From assembly GCA_025766275.1 (NCBI GenBank), contig JAFKAC010000083.1, positions 186,001 to 250,000 of the forward strand: a DNA stretch of 64,000 bases. The letters are read 5' to 3'. Position 1 is the first letter of the stretch. Every line of letters starts with the position of its first letter. Shown one piece after another: positions 33,895 through 42,605 of this stretch. A program made the translations under genes and the position numbers. The notes under the pieces were generated by a model. It worked only from the letters and a program-made list of their open reading frames with translations. It was not told where the DNA came from and ran no database searches. This DNA comes from Lactarius indigo (taxonomy: Eukaryota > Basidiomycota > Agaricomycetes > Russulales > Russulaceae).

Positions 33895-34002
33895 TAGTCT
33901 ACAGCTGGACACTTTACTCCGCCGCCAACCGAATGCCCTTTTCTGCCACATTTGGATGGGCGTTTTGACGGGTCGGGCTATCCACAACTGGTGCAGCATG
34001 TG

Positions 34003-35080
34003 AAATCGGGTGTACGATTGCCCCCCGTCTCGCCGAGGACGGCTTCGATGTCGCAGTCAACGACGTATCAGGTACCCTGGGATTGGATGGGCTTGTCAAA
34101 GAGATTGAGGGCAAAGGGCGGCGCTCACTTGGCGTCCCCGCGGGTGTCTCTCTGGAACCAGAAGTGGAGAAGATGGTTCAGACAGCCATGCAAGCCTCGG
34201 CGCGATAAGTTGGTGGTGCTGTAGCGGCGATTGGCAGTTCTGGCACTCACACTTTCAATAGATGGTGGCAAATGCGGGAATAATTACCATTGAGTCATTT
34301 CTGAACGGTATGTTTTTAGAGAAGGCACTAGCCTTGCATTACTAACTAGGGGCGTCAGCAGTTACCGTTGAGAGCTTCGACCGGTTGATGGCGGTCAATG
34401 CTCGTGGCACAACGCTGTGCTACAAGCACGCCGGGAGGCAAATGATCGCACAAGGCCGCTGTGGGCGTATCACCGGTACCCACCACCCAGTCAGCTTCAA
34501 TTCTAAAATTTTCACATTGACCCGCGGTTACACCAGGGGCGGCTTCGTTATCGGGAAAACAGGGTCGTTTCTTCCCCCCTATGCGCTGTAGCGGGACGGA
34601 GTTCTAATACGAACGCAGCCCCAGGCATCATCCTGGCGTACAGTGCAACCAAGTTTGCTGCTTGCAGCCTCACGCAAGCGGCTGGCACATCTTTTTTTAC
34701 CGAACTAGGTGCTTCGCTCTCATTGGCTGGCGCTGGGGGGTGTCTACAGCCCGGGAGTTTGGCAAGTACAGGATCGCCGCGAATGCGTATTCTCCCGGAC
34801 TAATGGGCACCTCTATGAGCCAGTTTCTTCTCTTGTTTGAGCGCTGCTTCTCACCCTCCAATAGTTCATCCGCTGAGAGCCACCGGTGGGACTAGCCCGA
34901 TACCGCTTGATGCCGTGAGCACACCCTTGACCTGCGCAATGAACTTTAATGTGAGCGAGGTTTTAGGCCACTGCGAGTGCACCGGTTCGGCGCCTTGGAA
35001 CACCAGAGGACACGGCCGGCCTCGTGTCTTGCTTTGCCTCGGATGGCGCTAGCTTTATCACCGGTGCGCAAATATCTGAG
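34003..35080 (+). pseudogene. short-chain dehydrogenase/reductase (acetoin reductase-like), pseudogene
   Basis: Scattered in-order blocks match a classical SDR: IAPRLAEDGFDVAVNDVS, GLVKEIEGKGRRSLGVPAGV, EKMVQTAMQAS, then VANAGIITIESF at 34260, FDRLMAVNARGTTLCYKHAGRQMI at 34378, AYSATKFAACSLTQAA at 34637 with the catalytic YxxxK, EFGKYRIAANAYSPGLMGTSM at 34750, and SDGASFITGAQIS near 35040. Blocks fall in different frames with stops between them, and the N-terminal GxxxGxG nucleotide site is missing or unrecognisable. Confidence 0.82.
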
Positions 35081-35324
35081 GCACGAAACCATTAATTAGC
35101 GCTACCTGTCGCTGCCGTGCTATATGAGGGCCAATGCGTACGCTCCGTTTCTTTCAGGCCCCATACTGGCTCCCATAGCCATTCTGATCTGACGTCACAA
35201 TAGGTCTCGCTGCGTGGAGGTCGCTACTTTGATTAAATACAGCGGAGAAACGGAAGGATGCGGTGGAGGATTTATATCTACTGGATTGTCGACGGCGGTG
35301 TGTTGGCTGGTGTCTTGGTGCACC

Positions 35325-37112
35325 GTTCATACGGTACAGCCAGCTGGAGAACGGGAGAGCGCCGTCCCGTGCACTGAGCGGTAGCAGTGGTCAGAGAGTC
35401 GCCGGTGGCGAGAAATTTGAGACCCACAGGGCGAAAGATTGGCGCGACGCAGCAGGCGTCTAAAAAGGCTGCCAGCCCAGCCGTAACTCGCTGCCAGCCA
35501 GGGGGAAGGGGCAGAAAAACGGGCTATACTAGAACCCATCACATACTGTGCTATAATGATGAGCGACCGTGTGGCAAGTGTGCCCTTTTGACTGAAGCTA
35601 TTAAAGGAAATCTGAGCCATGGGTAGACCAAAGCTGCTATTCACGATGCCCCCGGGGTCCTGGCCCGTGCAGAACGCGAGAGTCGCAACGGCCGCTATCT
35701 CGGGGATTCGGATCAAGTCGCAGCCCGGGCGATAGGGTGAGGCGTACCCCGCCCAAGAACCCCACCCATGCCGATGGCCCAGGTGATGCCCCATGGAACA
35801 GCAATTGCTGCGTTCGAAGCCTCCTCAGAGATATGTACAGCGGGGTCAAACGAGCCTGTATGGTAAGGAGGAATTGGTCTGTACGCGGTCACAAGCGCTG
35901 ATTTGAAAGGCAAGACGCACATACGGTCCAAAGCGGTGCCAAGAAGCTCAAGATAAACGCAAAGCCATCTGTTCAGTCACACGCTGTAGTTCCTAGGTCA
36001 GTGTTCAGTTGCCACATGAATTAGGAGTGGACGCCCAATTCGTGAAGTTTCCGGGGGCATAGCTTGTGCTATTCTTGAGCTCCCTGGGAGTCGCAGCAGG
36101 GGGCGCGATAATGACAGCAGGACAGAGCCTGGGAGGTATTGGGATTGAGCGCATCGCACAAAATGGCACCTGGAAAAGAGCTCACAGCATGCCCAATGCA
36201 GCATACGCATTCTGCAATCGTGCCAATACATTTGTCCCCAAACAGCATATAACGGCATGACTAAGCACGATGCTGATGTACACGCCGCTGCAAGTAACCC
36301 CGGTGAGCAAGTCGGAGCGAGGAATAGGAGTGGAGCAACAAAAAAAGTTTGCGAATTCGTAGGGGTAAAGGAACCATGCGACCCGATGCCAGCCGCAGCC
36401 ATGATTTGAATCGCTGCACCCCAGTCAGCCGAAGCAACCGCACCGATGGACCTAATGGTATTGGCATCTGTGTAAGAGAGAAAGGTAAGACGGTGTCACC
36501 ACTCCTGACTTGCGAGACTGACATCCGACGATCCAAGCTAGGAGATTATGCCATTTTGGGGAGGATAAAGAGCGCGTCCAAAAATACGACTGTTGTCACG
36601 TGCAGACGAAGTGAGCGGGTCAATGATTTTGGGCGTCAACATACGCCACCTGATGTCGGAGCTGCTGAGGCAAGTTCTGCTACCGACAGGCCGACGATGA
36701 AGATGAAAAAACTGGCGACGGCCCACTAGAGAAACCGCTGAGTACGTTGTAGGATTTTTTGTAAGGAGTGAAGCGAAACGGACCCCCCAAACCATAGCCG
36801 CAGGACCACCATTCGGTAACGAGTAAAACAAGACCGAGCTGCAGCCAGAGACTACTTGGTAAGGATGCATGGGGAAAGGAGAACTGGGACAAACGCGATA
36901 GGTGGCAAGAGACCAACGATGCTAAATGCGATTCTGAAAACCTGAATGAGGGGGTTGGTCCCTGAGTAAGTGACGGGGAAATAAGGACGAAAAAATACCT
37001 CGATTGGCTTGAAGGCTCGCCAGAATTCCTGCTTGTAACCGAGCTCGGCGAGTAGCTCTTCATCAGCACTGGCAATGGCTTGTTTGCGCCGTTTTCGAAT
37101 GTCTGCCGACAT
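35325..37112 (-). pseudogene. Uga4-like amino-acid/GABA permease, pseudogene
   Basis: Minus-strand blocks match an APC-superfamily permease. The N-terminus from ATG 37110-37112 reads DEELLAELGYKQEFWRAFKPIEVFF. Later blocks are VLFYSLPNGGPAAMVWG, AELASAAPTSGGV followed by a stop, LSHAVICCLGTNVLARLQNAYAALG, ATPRELKNSTSYA, HISEEASNAAIAVPWGI, GGIVNSSFGLPMAQI, FNSFSQKGTLATRS, and ARDGALPFSSWLYRMNGAP near 35340. At least several frameshifts and stops separate them. HISEE is a typical marker of fungal GABA/choline-type permeases. It and the SDR relic next to it lie on opposite strands and converge. Confidence 0.83.
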
Positions 37113-38864
37113 CGCTTGACCTTATGCTTGGAGCCTAGAGAAAGAAAGACCGAACTTATAAGAGGTTGGGGAAAAGTGGGGCTTGAGAAAAAGGGGGCCC
37201 GATGGGGTTCCATAGAGATAAGAGGGTGAATAGATAACATGGAAGGAGTGGAGACGAGCGCTCATAGCTACAGTACTGTAGTCTAAATCACTGAAGAAAA
37301 TTGAATCGGTGAAGACACCGTGACCGCATTTATTTTCCTGGTCAGACACACCCTCTTGATTCGACCCGAATTCGACCCACACCCGACCCCTGCCGGACCG
37401 CTGGTGACTAATCCTGACTTTCCTTTTTTACTGGGCGTCACGTGTCTGTCACCTGTGGGATGCTTTTCACTTCGTTCCTTTCCACAAGTTGATCGCTTCA
37501 ACCTGGTCAGTCCAAAATTGTCATAGTAAGTCTCCTTTACATGCACTAACACCCTGTTTTGGCAGATCTCTACTTTTTCTGGAAGATCATTGGGATCTGC
37601 GTGCACAGAAAGGTTGTGCATTTGCAATAGCTTGTATGTGATACAGTAGTACGTTACCACGCCTTCATTCACCCCAACCGCTTCACAGCTGCCCCGCTCC
37701 ACGCTCCACAACTGCAACTATCCATAGAACTGCATACAGAAGACCATGTTGGCTGACAAGGTGCCCTTTGATGCTACTGCCCCAGTCATCACCATCGCCA
37801 CATCGTCGTTGCAACTCTGAAGCTGCCGTTTTACAAACCAGTGTGTACATCCTGCCTTCGCCTTCTCCCCCGCCTTTACGCCTCATGACCGCCTACCTGT
37901 CCCTCATACCCCTCGAAGGTACACGCGAGTCGCTCACTGTACTTACTGTAGTACCACCCGCAAAAAGGTAATGTTTATCCCTGCCATCTCCATTCCAGCT
38001 CGCGCATCCACAGGGCACCCTTTACACCCGCCAGTACATCACCACTTACGAGTTACCACTCCCACTTTGCGCCACTTACAAAACATTTAGCTTTGTTTTG
38101 TTTTTTCTTGTTTCCCTCCGTTCTGTCTCATCGAGGGTAGGACAACGGCAGCCACAACATTGCCGCCGTTCCTTGCGCGCATGAAAGCACTCCCATTCGC
38201 CAGTTGCTACCGCATCGACTCCTTTGCCCATGCAACGATGCACCGACCCCGTCTTTCCCAACTGCCGCTACCCCATCGCTGTACCTGGTCATTGCGGCAA
38301 CTCCCCCGCCTCCCCGGATCACGTTGCTACCACCCCGACTCTGTTGCCGACAGCAACGGTGATGGCAATTACAACGACGCAACCACAGCGACGAAGTGAC
38401 GATAACGCGACCATGGCCATGACAACCGCGACGACGAAGCGCGCGCTGAAGACAGCCGCAGCCACAGCCGTAACGGCGATGATCGACGACGAAGTGCGCG
38501 ACGATGAAGCGCACGAGACGGCGGCGGCGAGGACGGCGGGGACAGCATATCCAGCGTAGTGATATTCAGCTTAGTGTGTTTTAGTGTTTACGCAGAAGAC
38601 ATTATTATTTCTCATGTTCTTTGAATGATCTTTCGAGTGACCCTCTCAGTATCTTTCGCCAAGCTGCAGACCGGTAAGTATCCTTCTAGCAGAACTTTGA
38701 AAGGTATTGCACATCCAGGGGTCCTTCGGAAGATTTGGGCCATGCTTACCGAAAGCAAAAACCCCTTTCCAGCTTCTACCGCTTCTGCCACGTCTGGAAA
38801 CTGAGAGGGGCTCAAAAAAGTGACATGTTTTTTCTGATACGTGGCTCCCACCGCCAGCCAGGCT
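37113..38864. other. unassigned region
   Basis: No gene is supported. A perfect 14-bp palindrome CTACAGTACTGTAG lies near 37264. The segment 37440-37530 resembles the MITE interior at 33530-33620. A stretch rich in CGACG/ACAACG repeats occupies 38340-38540. A minus-strand frame at 38612-38851 may be a decayed exon. Confidence 0.4.
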
Positions 38865-39040
38865 TACGACACGCCAGTGCGATAAGGTGGAGATGGAAAA
38901 GGGTATAGGAAAGGAACAGCAGAAGGGTAGGCAGGAATGAAAAAAAATGAGGACGTGAACGCTGACAGGCACGAAGGAAGGAGCGATGAGCTGGCGTAGA
39001 AGTTTTGTTAAGGAGCCAGAGCGAGACGACACGCTGTCGT
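38865..39040 (+). repeat. dispersed 170-bp segment shared with 54960-55150
   Basis: Words such as GATGGAAAAGG, CAGCAGAAGRGT, GACGTGAAC, ACAGGCACGA, GAAGGAAGGA, ATGAGCTGGC and GACACGCTGTCGT occur in the same order at 54960-55150 on the same strand. Here the segment lies upstream of the SNF2 gene; there it lies next to a paralogous fragment of that gene. Confidence 0.7.
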
Positions 39041-39412
39041 GCTGCTGTGGAATCAAGTGTGGGATTAAAGCTGAAGCTGAAGTGATACTAGAAAAATCCA
39101 TATGGAAGGGCGACGTGGAGCAAGAATGTGGAGGGGGCGACACAAGAACGAACGCTACCATGCATGGCTCAAATGAAGTGATCCGAGAATCTGCCGGGTA
39201 GATGATAGGAACCTTTTGACGAGAACTACGTGGCTGCCACCAACAACGCTGACGTGGAGATTCAATGATGTGTATGTGAGGGATGGGCCTTTGAGGCACC
39301 ACGCTGGTGGGGGAGGAGGTATATAGTGCGGGGTGTCTGTCAACGCAAACTCTGCGAATCCCACTTTTCTCAGGCTGAAAACCAGGCACTTTTATTTTGC
39401 TCTCACCTTGCT

Positions 39413-40032
39413 ATGCCCTCTGGAACGGTCGCCGATGCAGTCTTTGCTATTGGTAAAACCATATGGGACTACCCCGTTTGGAGAGAGCGTACAAAAGACG
39501 CTGTCCCACCTTTCTCCGCCGATGCCTCGACAGAGACTGGACTAGATCCCCGCGAGCTGGAGGCTGTGAGAGCGCTGGCCAGCCGGGTGCACGGAATGAC
39601 AGCCTATCATGAACGGATCAAAGAGCTCGCCCAGGAAGAAGACAATGACAAGGTGGGGAAGGACGCATGGGTGAAGTGGTTCAAGACAAAATACCCAGGC
39701 TGGCGGGTTCGGAAGGATGTGGAGGCAGTATTGGACATACACGGACGCCACCCACGACAGATGGTCATGGGATTTGGAACGGTGAGTCGAGGGGATAATG
39801 ATTGCCTTGTGTATGTGAGCGCTCAATGAGTTGTATTGCCCAGGTAGACAAGGTGCCGACGATGAAGGACGCCCAGATCGGACAAGCAGTGGAAGCAATC
39901 GCGGAGGCGTTGTTCGGCAATGACGCGTTTGTGGACCCTGACATCGCACACCCATTTGTCAAACCTGACATCAGCAGCTTCGTCTCGACGTTGCTATCGT
40001 ACATTTGGAACCAGACGCGAAAGGCAGTGAAG
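39413..40032 (+). pseudogene. SNF2-family ATPase gene, 5' part, cut by chromovirus insertion
   Basis: ATG at 39413 opens MPSGTVADAVFAIGKTIWDYP. Exon 1 ends at 39781 and a 62-bp GT-AG intron runs to 39843. Exon 2 (VDKVPTMKDAQIG, ALFGNDAFVDPDIAHPFV, SYIWNQTRKAVK) is interrupted after codon AAG at 40030-40032. The N-terminal region has no domain I can name; a diverged relative is at 54246-54870. Removing the element and one GAAG duplicate rejoins KAVK with TQYARLEKGKEEVK in frame at 47728. As it stands, the frame continues into the LTR and stops at 40095, giving a protein of about 190 residues without the ATPase. Confidence 0.9.
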
Positions 40033-40495
40033 TGTTACGGTTTCGCCTCGGACCCTTACTGTACCGGTTGTGGCTACGGCTGTAAGGTATATTAGTCACG
40101 GACTCGGGGTTTACGGTAGGAGTTAGGCGTTGAGGGATGACTCGATCCTAGTACAGGTAGTAGTAGTATTAGGATTGCGGTACTTACGCGATACGTTGGA
40201 CGCTACGATACGGTGACTCATAGCAGCGCTTGAAAGCCTGCTCTTCTTGTATTTAAGGTAGCTGCGGAAGACCAAGATACGCCATCTTGGTCTTCTTCAA
40301 TCGTCACTTCAAACCTCTTCCATTCTCATCTCTAAAGACGCGCCTTCCATCAAGGGAAGAGCCTTATCCGAATCCTAGTGTCTGCGTACATCTAGAACCC
40401 GCCTTCGAGCCATACGCCTTTGCGCGTGATCAGCTAAGTCATAAGAGTCGCCTTAAATCGAGCTCAAGTCGAGCTAACGTCGTGACGGCGTTACA
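40033..40495 (+). repeat. 5' LTR of copy B
   Basis: TGTTACGG...GCGTTACA, 463 bp. It contains the TATA-like TATTTAAG, a perfect hairpin at 40267-40295, and no ATG downstream of the putative transcript start at 40284. Confidence 0.97.
40249..40294 (+). promoter_or_regulatory. LTR core promoter, putative transcript start and self-primer
   Basis: GTATTTAAGG at 40249-40258 is a TATA-like box. The 11-mer ATCTTGGTCTT at 40284-40294 lies about 34 nt downstream. It is the right arm of a 12-bp hairpin and exactly complements the segment AAGACCAAGAT at 40498-40508. In the diverged copy C the equivalent 11-mer (7492-7502) has the same distance from its TATA box. The transcript start itself is inferred. 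Confidence 0.65.
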
Positions 40496-40497
40496 TT

Positions 40498-40508
40498 AAG
40501 ACCAAGAT
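40498..40508 (+). other. primer-binding site for self-priming (11 nt)
   Basis: AAGACCAAGAT starts 2 nt after the 5' LTR and pairs perfectly with 40284-40294. No tRNA 3'-CCA complement (TGG start) is at the LTR edge. In Tf1/Tf2 of fission yeast the first 11 nt of the mRNA fold back on the same position to prime reverse transcription. Confidence 0.75.
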
Positions 40509-40515
40509 ATCCATT

Positions 40516-42507
40516 GTGGCGACTGTTAACACCCGAGAACAGTGGACGAGCTTCCGTCCTTATCATTTAGACCGGAGAGGAGACCGTAACGTACCAACCC
40601 GATTCTTAGGAGCAGCCAGGTGGAGAGATCGAGGAGACGAAACCGGATATTTTGTGGAATTCAACGGACCTACGAGGTTCAGACCTGTTGAGTTCAATTT
40701 TGATCACCTGTGCTGGGTGGAAGTTACGTGGAATCCTATAGACCACCGCTGGGACGCCGTTAGGCCAGCAGGAAGACAATACCAGTGCGACATCGACGCA
40801 CGCGAACTCAATTCACGAGCCGACTGGGGCCCCATTGACGGCCAGCTACGGGAACACTCAACTGGAGAAGCAGTTAGTGAGGAAACTGAAGAGGACGAAC
40901 AAAGCGAAGAAAACCGACCTGCAAGTGTCGGGCCTATCGAACAATATACTATCCAACGAGCTGAGTCCCTGCACATCTCAGAACAACCAGAAGTCATTCA
41001 CGTACGATCACCGGCAGCAGAAATGGCAACCACCACTATGACAGCCGAAGAAATTATAACAGTTAGGGAACAAGCGGCGCGAGAAGCGGCCGAAGCCATT
41101 AGACAAGAATCACAGCGGCATCTTATGCCTATCAACCCTGAAACAGGGCACCGTATGACTGCAGACGACGCAGCAATCTTTCGGGCCATTGGACCCGACC
41201 AAGGAGACCCCCCATCAGGGGATGGAGGGAGACGAGGAGTACCGTTGGACCCCCCACCGGGATGGGGAGGACCACCCGGAGATGACTTCCCCCGACGTCC
41301 AGGAAGAGGAGGAAACCCGCCTGACCTCCCGAACAACCCACCAGAAGGAGGACCCCCGGGAGGGGGAGGAGGCGGTGGTGGAGGAGGAGCAGGGGGCGGA
41401 GGCCAAGGACATGAAAAACTAACCGGTGAACCTCCCACCATCTTTGACGGCGATCGTACTAAAGTGGATTCATTCCTCACACAATGGCATGTCTATTGGG
41501 GGATGAACCTCGACACCCCTGTCATGCGCAACGACTACCGACGGAGCCTCTTGTTTCTGTCTTATATAAAAGGGGTATCAGTCAGCGAATGGGTACTTTC
41601 GTACCTCAAATGGCTCAACCGGCAGATACAACGAGGGATAGACCAGCACACGCGCGATCTGTGGAACGCAGTGGCAGAGGGATTTAACCAAAGGTTCGTC
41701 AACACCCTCGAACGCGAACAAGCTCAAGCGCTTCTTAGAAAAGGGCTCAAGATGGTTGACGGAGATATTGACAAGTACGTCAACGAGTTCGAAGAAGCCG
41801 CCAGGAAGGCCGGATACCGTCTCAATGACCCCCAAACAATCGACCTCTTTACCAAGGGGTTGCCCAAGAAACTTTACGAAAAAACCTACGATTTGGACGA
41901 GCCGGAGACATTCGATGAGTGGAAGCGGGCGACGCTCCGGAGGCAGCGCAATTACATCCACATCCGTGCGCGAGTGGATGAGTATAAAGACAACAAGCCC
42001 AAAAAGACAGGAAACGCCGGATGGACCGTCCCCCAGAATCTCGCCAACCCATGGGCAATGGACACCTCCACTGACCGAACCAAGGCACGACTAGCGGGAT
42101 CGGAAGAGATCGATTATGGCAAGCCACCATATACTAACTCACCCCCCTTCCCGCCGAGAGGAGGGCCAGGAGTCCGGGGTCGAGGAAGGGGAGGGTCGCG
42201 ACGAGACCTAAGGACGGTGTTGTGTTACAACTGTAACGCGCCAGGCCATCTCTCACGAAATTGCCCCCATCCTAGGCAGCCGCGACAGTGGCAACCACAG
42301 AACCCCGGACCCTCCAGTGTCCGGATGACGGAAACCGACTACTACGCACAGGAATCGCCGCCAGCCCAGATACAAGCTGCCTCAACCAGCAAAACCGCCG
42401 AAGAACGTGCCAAAGAATGGCTCACCGGAGTCGCAAACGCGCCCGACGAAGTAAAAGACCTGATATTGCAGGATCTGTGGGGAAAGGAGGGTTTTCAGAG
42501 CGCCTGA
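40516..42507 (+). CDS. gag: Gag polyprotein, probable non-AUG start
   Basis: The frame runs from about 40486 to TGA at 42505-42507. The first ATG anywhere after the putative transcript start is at 41023, in frame. The 170 residues before it (WTSFRPYHLDRR, GYFVEFNGPTRF, LCWVEVTWNPIDHRWD) are conserved in diverged copy C, so they are coding. I place the start at GTG 40516, which has A at -3 and G at +4 and is matched by GTG at 7762 in copy C; ATT at 40513 is an alternative. After the N-terminal domain come an acidic linker, a Pro/Gly-rich stretch (residues about 235-300), a capsid-like helical region (FDGDRTKVDSFLTQW, FNQRFVNTLEREQA, LFTKGLPKKLYEK), an RG-rich stretch, and a CCHC knuckle at residues 570-583 (CYNCNAPGHLSRNC). 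Confidence 0.88.
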   Translation: MATVNTREQWTSFRPYHLDRRGDRNVPTRFLGAARWRDRGDETGYFVEFNGPTRFRPVEFNFDHLCWVEVTWNPIDHRWDAVRPAGRQYQCDIDARELNSRADWGPIDGQLREHSTGEAVSEETEEDEQSEENRPASVGPIEQYTIQRAESLHISEQPEVIHVRSPAAEMATTTMTAEEIITVREQAAREAAEAIRQESQRHLMPINPETGHRMTADDAAIFRAIGPDQGDPPSGDGGRRGVPLDPPPGWGGPPGDDFPRRPGRGGNPPDLPNNPPEGGPPGGGGGGGGGGAGGGGQGHEKLTGEPPTIFDGDRTKVDSFLTQWHVYWGMNLDTPVMRNDYRRSLLFLSYIKGVSVSEWVLSYLKWLNRQIQRGIDQHTRDLWNAVAEGFNQRFVNTLEREQAQALLRKGLKMVDGDIDKYVNEFEEAARKAGYRLNDPQTIDLFTKGLPKKLYEKTYDLDEPETFDEWKRATLRRQRNYIHIRARVDEYKDNKPKKTGNAGWTVPQNLANPWAMDTSTDRTKARLAGSEEIDYGKPPYTNSPPFPPRGGPGVRGRGRGGSRRDLRTVLCYNCNAPGHLSRNCPHPRQPRQWQPQNPGPSSVRMTETDYYAQESPPAQIQAASTSKTAEERAKEWLTGVANAPDEVKDLILQDLWGKEGFQSA

Positions 42508-42605
42508 ACCCGTCGGCCTGGGTGAGGGCTCTAAATTGTAATTCTGTAATCATGACGCGCTTTCGTTCTCTTTGAATTCCAGTCTCGATTCGTACGAATT
42601 ACCGA
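42508..42605 (+). other. gag-pol junction, 98 nt, conserved with copy C
   Basis: After the gag TGA, the words TGAACC, GGCCTGGG, GCTCT and GAATTCCAG recur in the same order in copy C (9391-9480). The stretch has an intron-like GTGAGG...TTCCAG layout (about 42522-42582), but removing it does not bring gag into the pol frame. Pol may be made by reinitiation at ATG 42606 or from a spliced RNA. Confidence 0.5.

Noticed and set aside
38160..38560. Ala/Thr-rich frames with CGACG repeats on both strands
   Set aside because: Low-complexity composition in several frames; no domain, splice pattern or second copy.
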